64,000 nt of DNA from Drosophila persimilis (Eukaryota; Arthropoda; Insecta; Diptera; Drosophilidae): contig NW_020825288.1 in NCBI RefSeq assembly GCF_003286085.1, positions 19,840,001 to 19,904,000 of the forward strand, in the 5' to 3' direction. The position numbers and the translations under genes are program-made. The stretch's first letter is position 1, and each line of letters opens with the position of its first letter. Under the pieces are notes generated by a model. It saw only the letters and a program-made list of their open reading frames with translations. It was not told the origin of the DNA and did no database searches. Shown here one piece after another: positions 27,101 to 35,509 of this stretch.

Positions 27101-27197
27101 GATGTTGTAGTCGTTGTTGTTGTTGTTGTTTCTGTTGTCGTGTGACGTGCGCAGTTGCTGCGGTTGCTGACGCTGACGCATTCACGATCTTAGCCAT
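6710..27197 (-). CDS. crb: Crumbs, apical polarity transmembrane protein
   Basis: Determinant of the apical membrane in epithelia and photoreceptors; its tail binds Stardust/PATJ and FERM proteins. Coding exons, 5' to 3': 26945-27197, 16399-16743, 14723-15715, 12157-12695, 11376-11920, 11012-11312, 10173-10950, 9926-10108, 7671-9416, 7483-7607, 7010-7423, 6710-6940. All phases join, giving 6453 bases, about 2150 aa, close to the fly protein. The first exon has a polar, Gln-rich N terminus then a hydrophobic signal segment ([12 protein letters not shown]). A laminin-G domain follows, then a long EGF series with Ca-binding repeats interrupted by further laminin-G domains (exons 10173-10950 and 7671-9416). 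The last exon encodes the membrane segment ([20 protein letters not shown]) and a 37-residue tail with the FERM-binding [11 protein letters not shown] and the C-terminal PDZ ligand ERLI. Start ATG at 27195-27197. Confidence 0.97.
13000..13195. repeat. Imperfect intronic repeats around AAGCAGTG
   Basis: In the crumbs intron before the 12157-12695 exon, the pattern TTATTCTGnnAAGCAGTG followed by GTCTG-like sequence occurs three times (near 13001, 13099 and 13143), with further AAGCAGTG copies near 13070 and 13182. Spacing is irregular. It could be an old decayed repeat or a cluster of RNA or protein sites. Confidence 0.35.
13454..13765 (-). CDS. crb: crumbs cassette exon: Thr/Gln-rich linker plus extra EGF repeat
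   Basis: Lies between constitutive crumbs exons 14723-15715 and 12157-12695. With an acceptor ending CCTTAG and a donor GTTTGG it is 312 bases, phase 1 to phase 1, open throughout (104 codons). It can therefore be included or skipped without changing frame; skipping restores the direct junction expected from the fly protein. It encodes a Cys-containing start, a mucin-like Thr-rich stretch, a five-Gln run, and a complete EGF-like module ([12 protein letters not shown] ... CICASGYTG). The GTT/AAC microsatellite at 13570-13740 is the coding sequence of the Thr and Gln runs. The donor is weak, which suits alternative use. That it is spliced in is inference from phase and the EGF domain. Confidence 0.7.
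14433..14567 (-). CDS. Candidate second crumbs cassette exon (or small secreted peptide ORF)
   Basis: On the minus strand an AG acceptor (14568-14569) behind a T-rich tract and a GTACGT donor (14431-14432) bound 135 bases, phase 1 to phase 1, open (45 codons), so it is frame-compatible with crumbs. The product is non-EGF, with acidic/Pro-rich then basic sequence and two Cys. Codon use looks coding. Alternatively an ATG at 14641-14643 in the same frame gives a 78-residue ORF whose first 26 residues look like a signal peptide, followed by a YISPEWL segment flanked by KKKR and KRKR basic sites. The hydrophobic stretch could simply be the translated polypyrimidine tract, so I prefer the cassette-exon reading. 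Confidence 0.45.
20811..20865. repeat. TACATA-type simple repeat in crumbs intron 1
   Basis: About 55 bases of alternating TACATA and ATGTA units that are partly self-complementary. Typical fly microsatellite. Confidence 0.7.
24155..24193. repeat. (CT)n / (GA)n tract in crumbs intron 1
   Basis: An uninterrupted CT dinucleotide run of nearly 40 bases. Such GA tracts are binding sites for GAGA factor and CLAMP in flies, so it may mark a regulatory element, or may be a neutral microsatellite. Confidence 0.8.
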
Positions 27198-28427
27198 GAT
27201 CGTACCTTTTCGTTGTTTTCGGTATTGGCCAAGAAGGGGTTTCGTTTTGTTTCGTTTCGGTTTGTTTGGTTTACATTGGAGCCTTTTGGGCCGCTTGGAA
27301 TACGTTTATTGCCTTTTACGCACACACACGCACATGCATGCTACACACATACACTTGCATTTGGTCTAGAACGGGTTTTTTTTTTCAGCTCTAGAAAAAA
27401 ACACTGCTTGATTTGCACACTTTCGCACGCGACACTTTCTAGCCTGAATTTGAATATTGAATTGAGCACAGATTCGGATTGAGCCACTAATTTCCCATTT
27501 CGCAGGTAAGAACTCACACTAGCTGGCTTAAACAATGCTGCTCTGGTAGTGGTGGTTGTTCTGCCCTTTTGAACTGCAGGCAGTGCATTGAACACACACA
27601 CACTTAGGCGCGTTGGCTAACACCAACACTAAGGCACGGGATTGTGCGCATAGAATGAGAAAAGCAACAAAAACTTTCGGCGGCCTCCGTTGCGATAGCG
27701 ACGACAAAAACGTACGTCCGACGCGGCCGAGAACAAACTGTGAAATGTTGTTCGTGTTAGCTGCTTGCCACTGTAGTGGTATGTGTGCACAACAGGTAGC
27801 CTCATGGTGTTTTTTTTTCCTCATTTAAGCCTCGCTAGCGGCAAAGTGTGACCAGGCAGCAGGCAGCCACGGTTACACTGCATAGTCAGCTGTGTTTTGT
27901 TTACAATTGCATTAATTTTGGTAATGGGGTTTCACTACACTTCAAGTTAAGGCAGTGAAAAATCTATAGAAATTTTATATAATAATCCTATTAAAACAGC
28001 ATGCAGCGTGAGCGAGAAAAATATATCCTTTAGTTTAGATTTGTACTCGATCTTTCGGCAGAGATATATCGATTGTTATACTCTGAATCAGCTCTGCTCT
28101 GCACTATTGTGCAAACCAACCACCAACACCAGCGCAAATTTTTCATTGTTGTGTCTGCCTTTCAGATTAGATTAGATTGGTCTTGAAGTGAAGTTAAAGT
28201 GTTAAACTATAAAGACTATTTGAACTATTGGATAAAACAATAACTGCTGGAAACATCAATAAACAAGTAAATAGCCCATTAATACCATAAACTATTGTTG
28301 CCGTCTGTACATGCTTGCCAGTCCTGTCCTGGTGCAGACTGAAGAACAGAGAAAGCATATGTATGTTTAGAGCGAGTCAGAGCGCTACACTAGTGTTGGT
28401 GGACGTCCGCAAATATTTGGCGCGATT
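27198..28427. other. crumbs 5' UTR/upstream DNA, shared with the divergent MADF gene
   Basis: No ORF is supported. CA/TG dinucleotide runs lie near 27320-27355 and 27592-27602. On the + strand near 28066 is ATATATCGATT, close to the DRE core, about 360 bases before the MADF gene start. No clear TATA box was identified for either gene. Confidence 0.4.
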
Positions 28428-29323
28428 ATGAATAGTTATGTGAAAATACATATGTGGAGCGATGAAAATACGCTATTTTTAATTAAACTTGTGAAGAACT
28501 CCCGATACGTTTGGGACTCCACACATGTCTACTATAAACAAAAAACGAAAAGGCAGAACTTCTGGCTGGAAGCTGCCAAAAAGATGAACAGAGAAACCGG
28601 CCTAAAAATGGAAGTGGGTAAGCCAATAAAACCATTATTATTAACGATATTGAATCATTGACTCATTTATATATATTTATTTACAGGTGAAGTAAAAAAG
28701 AAATGGCAAAACATCAGAGCGTACTACTACGCGGAGCGCAACAAATTGATGAAGGCTACGCGGAGTGGAACACAGGATGGGGAAGTGCGTAGCGTTTGGA
28801 AGTACATGGACGAGATGAGTTTCATGCAAGATTGCCGGATTCCACCGGGATACAATCCCGATACGTCTGTCAGTCAGACCAGTACGGTGGGTGTTTTTGA
28901 TATTGGGTATAATCAAAGACTGCTTTTTAAAATCTATACTCATTTGTATTCAAGACCTATAATGACGGTGAGGAGGAAAGCTACGACGAAGAGAAGTTCC
29001 CTATTGAGGAGGCCGATTGCTCGGTGCAAGAACAGTTGGAATTTTGCGCCCCCTGGTCGCCTGACGCCTCAAAAAAGAGAAAAAGATCCGATTCTGAGTC
29101 GAATGACGAAATTCTGAATAAACTGTCGGACTCGCACAAAAACCTCACCGACGTCCTCGCGATGCCAACTACACCAAATCCCCATGCCGACTTCGGAGCA
29201 TTCGTGGGTGCCGAATTAAAAAAATTAGACGAAGATTTGGGAAAGCGCTTGGAAATTAAAATTTTGCAATTAATCACCGATTACAAAATTAAGCAGTTGG
29301 GACGCGATGATGAAATCCAATAA
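28428..29323 (+). CDS. MADF-domain protein, PIF/Harbinger partner type
   Basis: Three exons fit: 28428-28617, 28687-28886 and 28955-29323 (phase 1, then phase 0), giving 252 aa. The N terminus is a MADF (Myb/SANT-like) DNA-binding domain, residues about 10-105: an acidic-aromatic start, a central WLEAAKKM helix, KKKWQNIRAYYYAERNK, and a VWKYMDEMSFM block. The C-terminal half is acidic, then has a KKRKR nuclear signal and a short helical tail. The stop is only 55 bases from the stop of the convergent Harbinger transposase gene. PIF/Harbinger elements encode just such a pair, a transposase and a Myb/SANT- or MADF-like protein that guides it to DNA. I infer this is the partner gene, in an element or co-domesticated. 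Confidence 0.8.
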
Positions 29324-29377
29324 AAAAATACCTAAAATACTATATATGTACAATTAAAATTTCGAAAGTCTTCAAAG

Positions 29378-30627
29378 TTAAAAATCCAAATGGAATTCGG
29401 AAAAGTATTCCCTTAGACCGTCCCTCGTTTGGGGACCAAGGCCTGTCGATTTTACCGTCCGATGATCCACAACATGTTCGACAAAATTTTCTTCTACAAT
29501 GCGTTCCAATTCAACATTTGGAATGACATCCGAATGGTTGTTTGATCGTATGGCTTCCTCTCTCAAAAAGTTATAAAGACAAAAGCAGGTTAAAACTATT
29601 TTGCTGAATGAAGTTGGTGCGCTCTTAATGGGCTTAAAGATAACTCTGAAGCGACTGGCCAGAATCGCAAACGCATTCTCCACAACGCGACGACTCCGCG
29701 AAAGCATATAATTGAAATGCTGCTGACTTTCGGTTAGATTTTTGCTAAAATACGGCTTCATGTTGTACTCGGTGAGGGGGAAAGCCTCATCGGAGACCAA
29801 TGTATATGGGGATACACGGTTCGAGCGCGGCAGAGCAGACGGCGATGGTACGTGAATGCTGTAGTCATCCAGGCTGTATCGCAAATCAGAGTGCAGCCAC
29901 ACACCAGCGTCGCCAATTTTAGCATCTGTTGCGACATTTACATAGACGAACCTATACTTGGCGTCAACGATTACCATTAGCATCATGGAGGGTTCTCCAT
30001 TGCTTGGCATGGGTCTTGTTTTGCAATGCTTTCCTTAAATATCAATGCTATAATTAATTATATTAAAGGAATGTAATTATTTATGTTCCTTACCATCTAT
30101 AGCTCCAATGCAATTGGGAAATCCCCAAATATCGTAGAAATCTGAGGCGATTTGTTTCCATTCGTCTGCTGATGTCGGAAACGGTAGGTATTCTTCATTG
30201 AGCACATTGTACAAAACAGGTATTGTTTCCTTTAATATCTTCGTAATTGTCGGTATATATGTGGGTTTTGTTTGACGAAACGGCATACGGCCAGTGGACA
30301 AATAGAACAGGGTGACTTTAAGTCGTTCCTCTGAGGTAATGCTGTTTCTGAATGGGCTCTTCATTTCCTGTATAAAAGTCCGCACCTTTTCCAAAATTAT
30401 ATTAAACTGATCTGGCGAGATTCGCAATACCCTTCCATAGAGTACGGAGTCTTCATCTGCTATTTCCCTTCCCAACTTACATTCGAAGCCTGAAATTGAT
30501 TAATATCCGTGAATTTATACAATACAAAAATTGTTTTAATGTTTTACTGGCCTTCAAACTCTCGTTGCAACAATCCCCTTTTCGATGCCTCCATCTTCCT
30601 CCTGCGCTGTTTCTGCTTTCGCAGCAT
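29378..30627 (-). CDS. HARBI1-like PIF/Harbinger transposase-derived nuclease
   Basis: Two exons are secure: 30094-30489 and 29378-30033, joined at GAT-G/GA. The DDE_Tnp_4 core is intact: the first Asp in GAIDGKH (created across the splice), the second in VIVDAKYRFVYVN, and the Glu in RRVVENAFAILASRFRV. The N-terminal helical region (RISPDQFNIILEKV) matches the family. A likely first coding exon begins at the ATG at 30625-30627 and is very basic. Its only GT donor (30547-30546) is in phase 2 while the next acceptor needs phase 1, so the 5' end is unresolved by 1 nt. No terminal inverted repeats are evident around the pair. The intact core with lost element ends suggests a domesticated gene, but a recently active element is not excluded. 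Confidence 0.82.
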
Positions 30628-31133
30628 GAGCAATGCAGTCAAATAATTATTTTGCATTAATAACAATGCTGCACATAGTTTTCTTCTTTTTTCTATTTCC
30701 ATTTTGCTTGTTATTTTGTGTACTGTTTATATTTTGTGCATTCTTCTTCTCTTCATTTTTCTGTGTAGAAGCTACCAGCACTGTTTGTGCCAACAACGGT
30801 GTTTGCCAACACGAACAGCTGTTCGTTCAGCCCAATTTTGTGGTTCAAAAGTAAATTCTGTGCAAGCAAACCAAAAAAAAGTTGTAAATTATTGCTTTTC
30901 TCTGTCTCAAACTGTACAAAATGAACTGTGATGCTTTTTGCACTTCTTCGAATATCAGAAGTCGCGGTCAAAGTACAAAAACTAAGCAAAAACTGTGCAA
31001 GTAGTGAGCTTTTCGACGTTCGTCAGAATCACGGCTGGCTGCGAAGATTGAAGAAGTCGCAGTCGTGACGGCAGTCGTCGTCGATATTGTCAAGTGTTTT
31101 CCGAGGCTCAATAAGTAACTCAATCGATTGACA
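30628..31133. other. Head-to-head intergenic region between transposase-derived genes
   Basis: About 500 bases, very T-rich on the + strand at 30660-30770, with no supported ORF. It must hold the start sites of the Harbinger-like (-) and hAT-like (+) genes. No clear hAT terminal repeat or 8-bp target duplication was found. Confidence 0.4.
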
Positions 31134-33596
31134 ATGACGCCAAAAAAACGCGAAAAAACTAATGTTTGGATTTACTACGTAAATAATACAGAAAGCGGGC
31201 TGGCTACGTGCAGAATGTGTAATGGCACCTTAAAAAACAATAGGGTGTCGAATCTAAAAACACATTTATGGAATCGTCACAATATAAAAGTTTTAAAAAT
31301 AACCCCGATCGAAACCAAAGTTGACGAGTCATCCGATCTGGATTCCGAGATTTCTGAAAAAATAAAACGCAAGCAAAAAACAACAGCTGTGCATAAGAAA
31401 CAAACACTTAGACAAAAACGTAATGCTCTTTGGAAATATTTCGAAAATAATATAGACAGCGGTCAGGCCAAGTGCAAAATATGCAAAGCCCCGCTTAGAA
31501 ACAGAGTTTCAAATCTGAAAGGTCATTTATTCCAACAGCACGATATAAACTTATATTATGCCAAAAGACAACCCATGAAAAAAATTAGAGTTAATGTGAA
31601 TAGCCTGTTACTTCGAAACAATAAAAATGATGTTTGGAATTACTATGAAAATATTATAGACAGCGGTATAGCCAGGTGCAAGACATGCAATGGCACACTG
31701 AAAAACAATAGAGTTTCAAACTTAAAAACACACTTATTGAAGATGCATAATCTAAACCTATCAGTTAAAAAAATTCAACCGATCGAATCAGCCTCATCCG
31801 AGGCGGATTCAGTGCATTCTGTCAAAATAATACCAAAGGAAATATTAAAAATTAATGTGAATAGAAAACAGTTACTTAGATCTTTTATTGGTCTTGTGAC
31901 CGAAGACTGCATACCCTTAAAGGTGTTGGATTCACCGAACATGAGGAATATCATTGGCCCAATTTGCGACGGGCTGGAAGCTTCAGCTGGAAAGCCAATG
32001 AGCTTAAAGGCCTCAAGCTGCATTAAACATTTGCAATTGGTTGCATCTAACATAAGACTTGACATCAAAACTGAATTGAAAAACAAGCTGTTGTCATTCA
32101 GAATAGACAGTGCCTCGCGGCTATGCAGAAACATAGTGGGAATCAGTGCACAATTCCTAAGTGACGCTCAAATAAAATCCCGCTTTTTAGGAATGATTGA
32201 ACTTAGAAAAGAGCCACCCAAAAATGTTGCCGTCGAAGTGATCAATGTTTTAAAAAGGTACGACATTAAAGTAGCCCAAATGGTGTCAGCTACATCCGAT
32301 AACGGAGAGCCCATAGAAGAAAGCGGAGACGACTGTTCCAACGAAGAGTATCTCAAAAAAATCGAGTTGGTGGAAAAATCACCCAACATCCTATTAGGAC
32401 ATGTTCGAGTCTCTCGCTGTGCTGCTCACAGTGCCCAACTTTGTGTCCTTGATGTTACAAAATCCTCGGAAATAATTAATTACATATTCACTTGTCGTAA
32501 TTTGACGAAATATATCAGAAAACCATCGAACCGATATCACGAAACTTTTGAGCAAAAACAACTAAAGATGCCCCAGCTAGACTGCCCCACCAGATGGGGC
32601 TCAACCTATGCGATGTTGGAACATTTGAAACTTGCTAAAGACGTGATACCCAAAAACGAATCGGTGAGAAGTAACATTCAAGACGGAAGCTATGTAATAG
32701 ACTCGTTTTGGGAATTTATCGAAAGCTATTGCGTCGTATTCGGTCCCTTGCAAAAAACAATACTCAAATTCCAAGAGGAGCAACTGCACTACGGCAATTT
32801 TTATGCTCAATGGTTAAAATGCAAGATATGCACTGAAAAAATCGTAAAGGATGCCAGTCAAACTTTGACGACAACAATTGGAAATATAATTTTGAACTCC
32901 ATCGATAAGCGAACAAAAAAATTTATGAATAGTAGACGTTTAGTTTCGTGTTTGTATTTGGATCCTCGATTCCATCATACCTTGACAGCAGAGCAAAAAG
33001 TGAAAGCTAGAGATTATTTAAAACAAGTTTGGGATAGAATCACGGAAGTTAATCCCGAGGTCACTTGTTCAGCATCGATGGTTTCGATTCCAGATCAATC
33101 CGTTGGCTTTGACGAAGAAGATGAGTTACTAAACCAATACTTGACTCAAGGACTACTTGAAGCGAACGTTGGAAGTAAAAGCGATGTGTATACAAAGATT
33201 GAGACTCTTCAGCTTCCATTTCACAGAATTGATGTAGACGTTCTATCGTTTTGGCAAGCGAAAGAGAACTCTGATCAGGAGCTGTATGCAATAAGCAAGG
33301 TGTGCTTTGCAATACCGCCCACTCAGGTAAATAGTATTCATTTTTATTATAAATTTAAAGTTTTATTAAATATTTTTCATTCATCACAGGTGGCGATGGA
33401 GCGACAATTTTCTACGCTACGACTGATGCTTACTGACGATTGGAATCAACATGGTCAGGAAACACTAGAAAACATATTGTTGGTGAAATTAAATCCAAAT
33501 TTTCTTGAATCAGCCATTGACCAGTTGCCGATTTTTCAAAACGACCACGATCCCCCCCCCGATAGAATCTATAAAAGAAGAAGGTTCTGCAGCTGA
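31134..33596 (+). CDS. hAT-family transposase-like protein with three BED zinc fingers
   Basis: Start at the ATG at 31134 (MTPKKREK). Two exons, 31134-33326 and 33390-33596, flank a 63-base GT-AG intron (CAG/GTAAAT ... CACAG); spliced length is 799 aa. Three BED-type fingers lie at residues about 9-52, 98-142 and 166-210, each with the CxxC and H-x3-4-H pattern. The hAT core follows: an Asp in FRIDSAS (lacking the usual DxW Trp), TSDNG for the second Asp, the CAAHSAQLC motif, the RWGS motif, and the C-terminal dimerisation block ERQFSTLRLML...LLVKLN. The frame is intact over 2.4 kb. With no terminal repeats seen it is likely a domesticated gene, though a degenerate-ended hAT copy is possible. 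The triple BED array is unusual. Confidence 0.82.
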   Translation: MTPKKREKTNVWIYYVNNTESGLATCRMCNGTLKNNRVSNLKTHLWNRHNIKVLKITPIETKVDESSDLDSEISEKIKRKQKTTAVHKKQTLRQKRNALWKYFENNIDSGQAKCKICKAPLRNRVSNLKGHLFQQHDINLYYAKRQPMKKIRVNVNSLLLRNNKNDVWNYYENIIDSGIARCKTCNGTLKNNRVSNLKTHLLKMHNLNLSVKKIQPIESASSEADSVHSVKIIPKEILKINVNRKQLLRSFIGLVTEDCIPLKVLDSPNMRNIIGPICDGLEASAGKPMSLKASSCIKHLQLVASNIRLDIKTELKNKLLSFRIDSASRLCRNIVGISAQFLSDAQIKSRFLGMIELRKEPPKNVAVEVINVLKRYDIKVAQMVSATSDNGEPIEESGDDCSNEEYLKKIELVEKSPNILLGHVRVSRCAAHSAQLCVLDVTKSSEIINYIFTCRNLTKYIRKPSNRYHETFEQKQLKMPQLDCPTRWGSTYAMLEHLKLAKDVIPKNESVRSNIQDGSYVIDSFWEFIESYCVVFGPLQKTILKFQEEQLHYGNFYAQWLKCKICTEKIVKDASQTLTTTIGNIILNSIDKRTKKFMNSRRLVSCLYLDPRFHHTLTAEQKVKARDYLKQVWDRITEVNPEVTCSASMVSIPDQSVGFDEEDELLNQYLTQGLLEANVGSKSDVYTKIETLQLPFHRIDVDVLSFWQAKENSDQELYAISKVCFAIPPTQVNSIHFYYKFKVLLNIFHSSQVAMERQFSTLRLMLTDDWNQHGQETLENILLVKLNPNFLESAIDQLPIFQNDHDPPPDRIYKRRRFCS

Positions 33597-34440
33597 CGCA
33601 GCTGGTCGGGATTGTCGAAGACCGACATTGCTGTGAGACCCGCACTCGAGTAAAAGTATTGAAGTATTTCAAATTCTTTTTTTCTATAAATTTTTTTTTT
33701 TTTTTTTTTTTTTCTCAACACTTGTCACTTTATCTTTTCGCACTTGTAAAATAAAACTCGAAATATTTATACAGTTTTTGTTTTTAAGTTTTCGGCTCGG
33801 CTTGTCGACTTCGACAAAAGTGTGATGGACATTAAAAAAACCAATAGTATTAAGTGCAAAAATTACTGCAAAACAAAGCGTAAAACTTCGTCGGCGACTG
33901 CCGAAGGTAAAAATCAACTGGCACTTTTTCGCTTTGACGACTTGCACACCAGCCGTGGGCCGACTGACGTCAGTTTTCGTTACTCAGCTTTGACTGCGAA
34001 TTCTTATTTCGTCTATTTATACCGCACGAATAGAGAACACTTTACTAAAAATGAGCGGATATAACTACAATATTAAATATGAAATAGTTTAAGCATAAAC
34101 ATCTATTTATGTAAATTTATTTCCATGCATTTTCGCTCGGATTTATTTTCCCGCGACGTTTTGCAACACTAAAAACCACATAAATTTGAATTACGAAAAA
34201 GTGTGCCAAGTTTTTCAAAGTTTGCGCGAATCTAGTTACAAGTTGACACAAATATGCACATGAGCATAAAACGGGCTGCATATATGCGGCCATAAATCAC
34301 GGGCCACGTGGATACGCAGTGCGTACGCTATATGCAAATGAATACGGCTACAAAGTGCCGGCGATAAAACGCTGCCGACTTATCGCCAGTGGAAGCGCCG
34401 CCAAGTCGCCGCCAACAATTTTTGGAGGTCTAGGTGAGAC
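33597..34440. other. Intergenic DNA between hAT-like gene and astacin gene
   Basis: Contains a poly-T/poly-A run at 33690-33713 and AT-rich sequence. No supported gene. A 80-codon open frame at 33822 shows no family features. Confidence 0.4.
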
Positions 34441-34447
34441 TATAAAT
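34441..34447 (+). promoter_or_regulatory. TATA box of the astacin gene
   Basis: TATAAAT sits about 30 bases before a likely start-site region (TCCCAGTCC at 34457-34465 and following) and 56 bases before the preferred ATG. A short leader is typical of tissue-restricted secreted-protein genes. Confidence 0.55.
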
Positions 34448-34496
34448 TGGCCGTCGTCCCAGTCCGGTCCCACAGAAAATGAGGGAGCGTGGCGTA

Positions 34497-35369
34497 ATGG
34501 CAAAGTTGCAACGAATTCTCACATCTTTGCTCCTTCTAGGCGTGGCCGGGGCCCTCCCGATGGTGGACCTGGACTCTGAGGACGTGATAGACTTGTCGGA
34601 TCTGGGGGAGGCTATATTCGGTAATCCGGACAGCGAGACCACGGGCGTCCTGGTCGATGCCCACGATGAGCAGTCCCAACAGAATCCCGAGGAGCTGGGA
34701 ACCTACTACGAAGGCGACATCCTCATTCCTCTAAGTTATCGCGAGGCGCGTTCCAACGGCACCCGCAACGGCATCCTCGCGCAGAGCTTCCGCTGGCCGG
34801 GAGCCGTCGTGCCCTACGAGATCAAGGGTCCCTTTACGACCCAAGAGCTGGGCAACATTAACCACGCCTTCAAGGAGTACCACACCAGGACCTGCGTGCG
34901 CTTCAAGCCGCGCTCCACCGAAAAGGACTATATATCAATTGGAAGCGGAAAGTCGGGCTGCTGGAGCAGCATTGGGCGACTGGGCGGACGCCAGGAGGTC
35001 AATCTGCAGTCGCCCAACTGCCTCCGGACCTATGGCACCCCCATACACGAACTGATGCATGCCCTGGGCTTCTTTCACGAGCAGAATCGCCACGAGCGGG
35101 ACTCGTACGTCAAGGTGATGAGCGACAACATCAAGCCCGACATGATGGCCAATTTCGAAAAGGCCAGTTCCAGGACCCAGTCGGGATTTGGCGTGGACTA
35201 CGATTATGGCAGCGTTATGCACTATTCGAGCACCAGCTTCACCCGGAACGGACAGCCAACGCTGAAGGCGCTGCGCCCCAGTTCCGCGGCCAGTCAGATG
35301 GGACAGCGCAAGGGTTTTTCCGCTGGAGATGTGCGCAAGATCAATGCCATGTACAAGTGCAAGGTGTAA
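34497..35369 (+). CDS. Secreted astacin-family zinc metalloprotease
   Basis: Intronless, 290 aa from the ATG at 34497; an in-frame ATG at 34479 adds six residues. The 34497 start is preferred because it begins a clean signal peptide (MAKLQRILTSLLLLGVAGAL). An acidic propeptide follows, then the astacin domain from about residue 85. The zinc site HELMHALGFFHEQ carries all three His and the catalytic Glu, and the Met-turn is SVMHYSS with the downstream Tyr. The four conserved Cys for two disulfides are present (CVRF, GCWSS, NCLR, YKCKV), and the protein ends right after the last Cys with no CUB or EGF tail, like simple insect astacins. It should cleave extracellular or seminal/gut proteins; the substrate is unknown. 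It converges on the uridine-cytidine kinase gene. Confidence 0.92.
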   Translation: MAKLQRILTSLLLLGVAGALPMVDLDSEDVIDLSDLGEAIFGNPDSETTGVLVDAHDEQSQQNPEELGTYYEGDILIPLSYREARSNGTRNGILAQSFRWPGAVVPYEIKGPFTTQELGNINHAFKEYHTRTCVRFKPRSTEKDYISIGSGKSGCWSSIGRLGGRQEVNLQSPNCLRTYGTPIHELMHALGFFHEQNRHERDSYVKVMSDNIKPDMMANFEKASSRTQSGFGVDYDYGSVMHYSSTSFTRNGQPTLKALRPSSAASQMGQRKGFSAGDVRKINAMYKCKV

Positions 35370-35509
35370 CTGATTGAAACGATCTCTCTGATCCGATTTG
35401 GTATATTGGAAAAATACAATATATCTATATATAATTGATTAGATCATTAACATTCGCCTAGATGTGCTGTGTCTTGTACTGCGCTCCGTTTGCTGATATG
35501 TGCCCCCTC

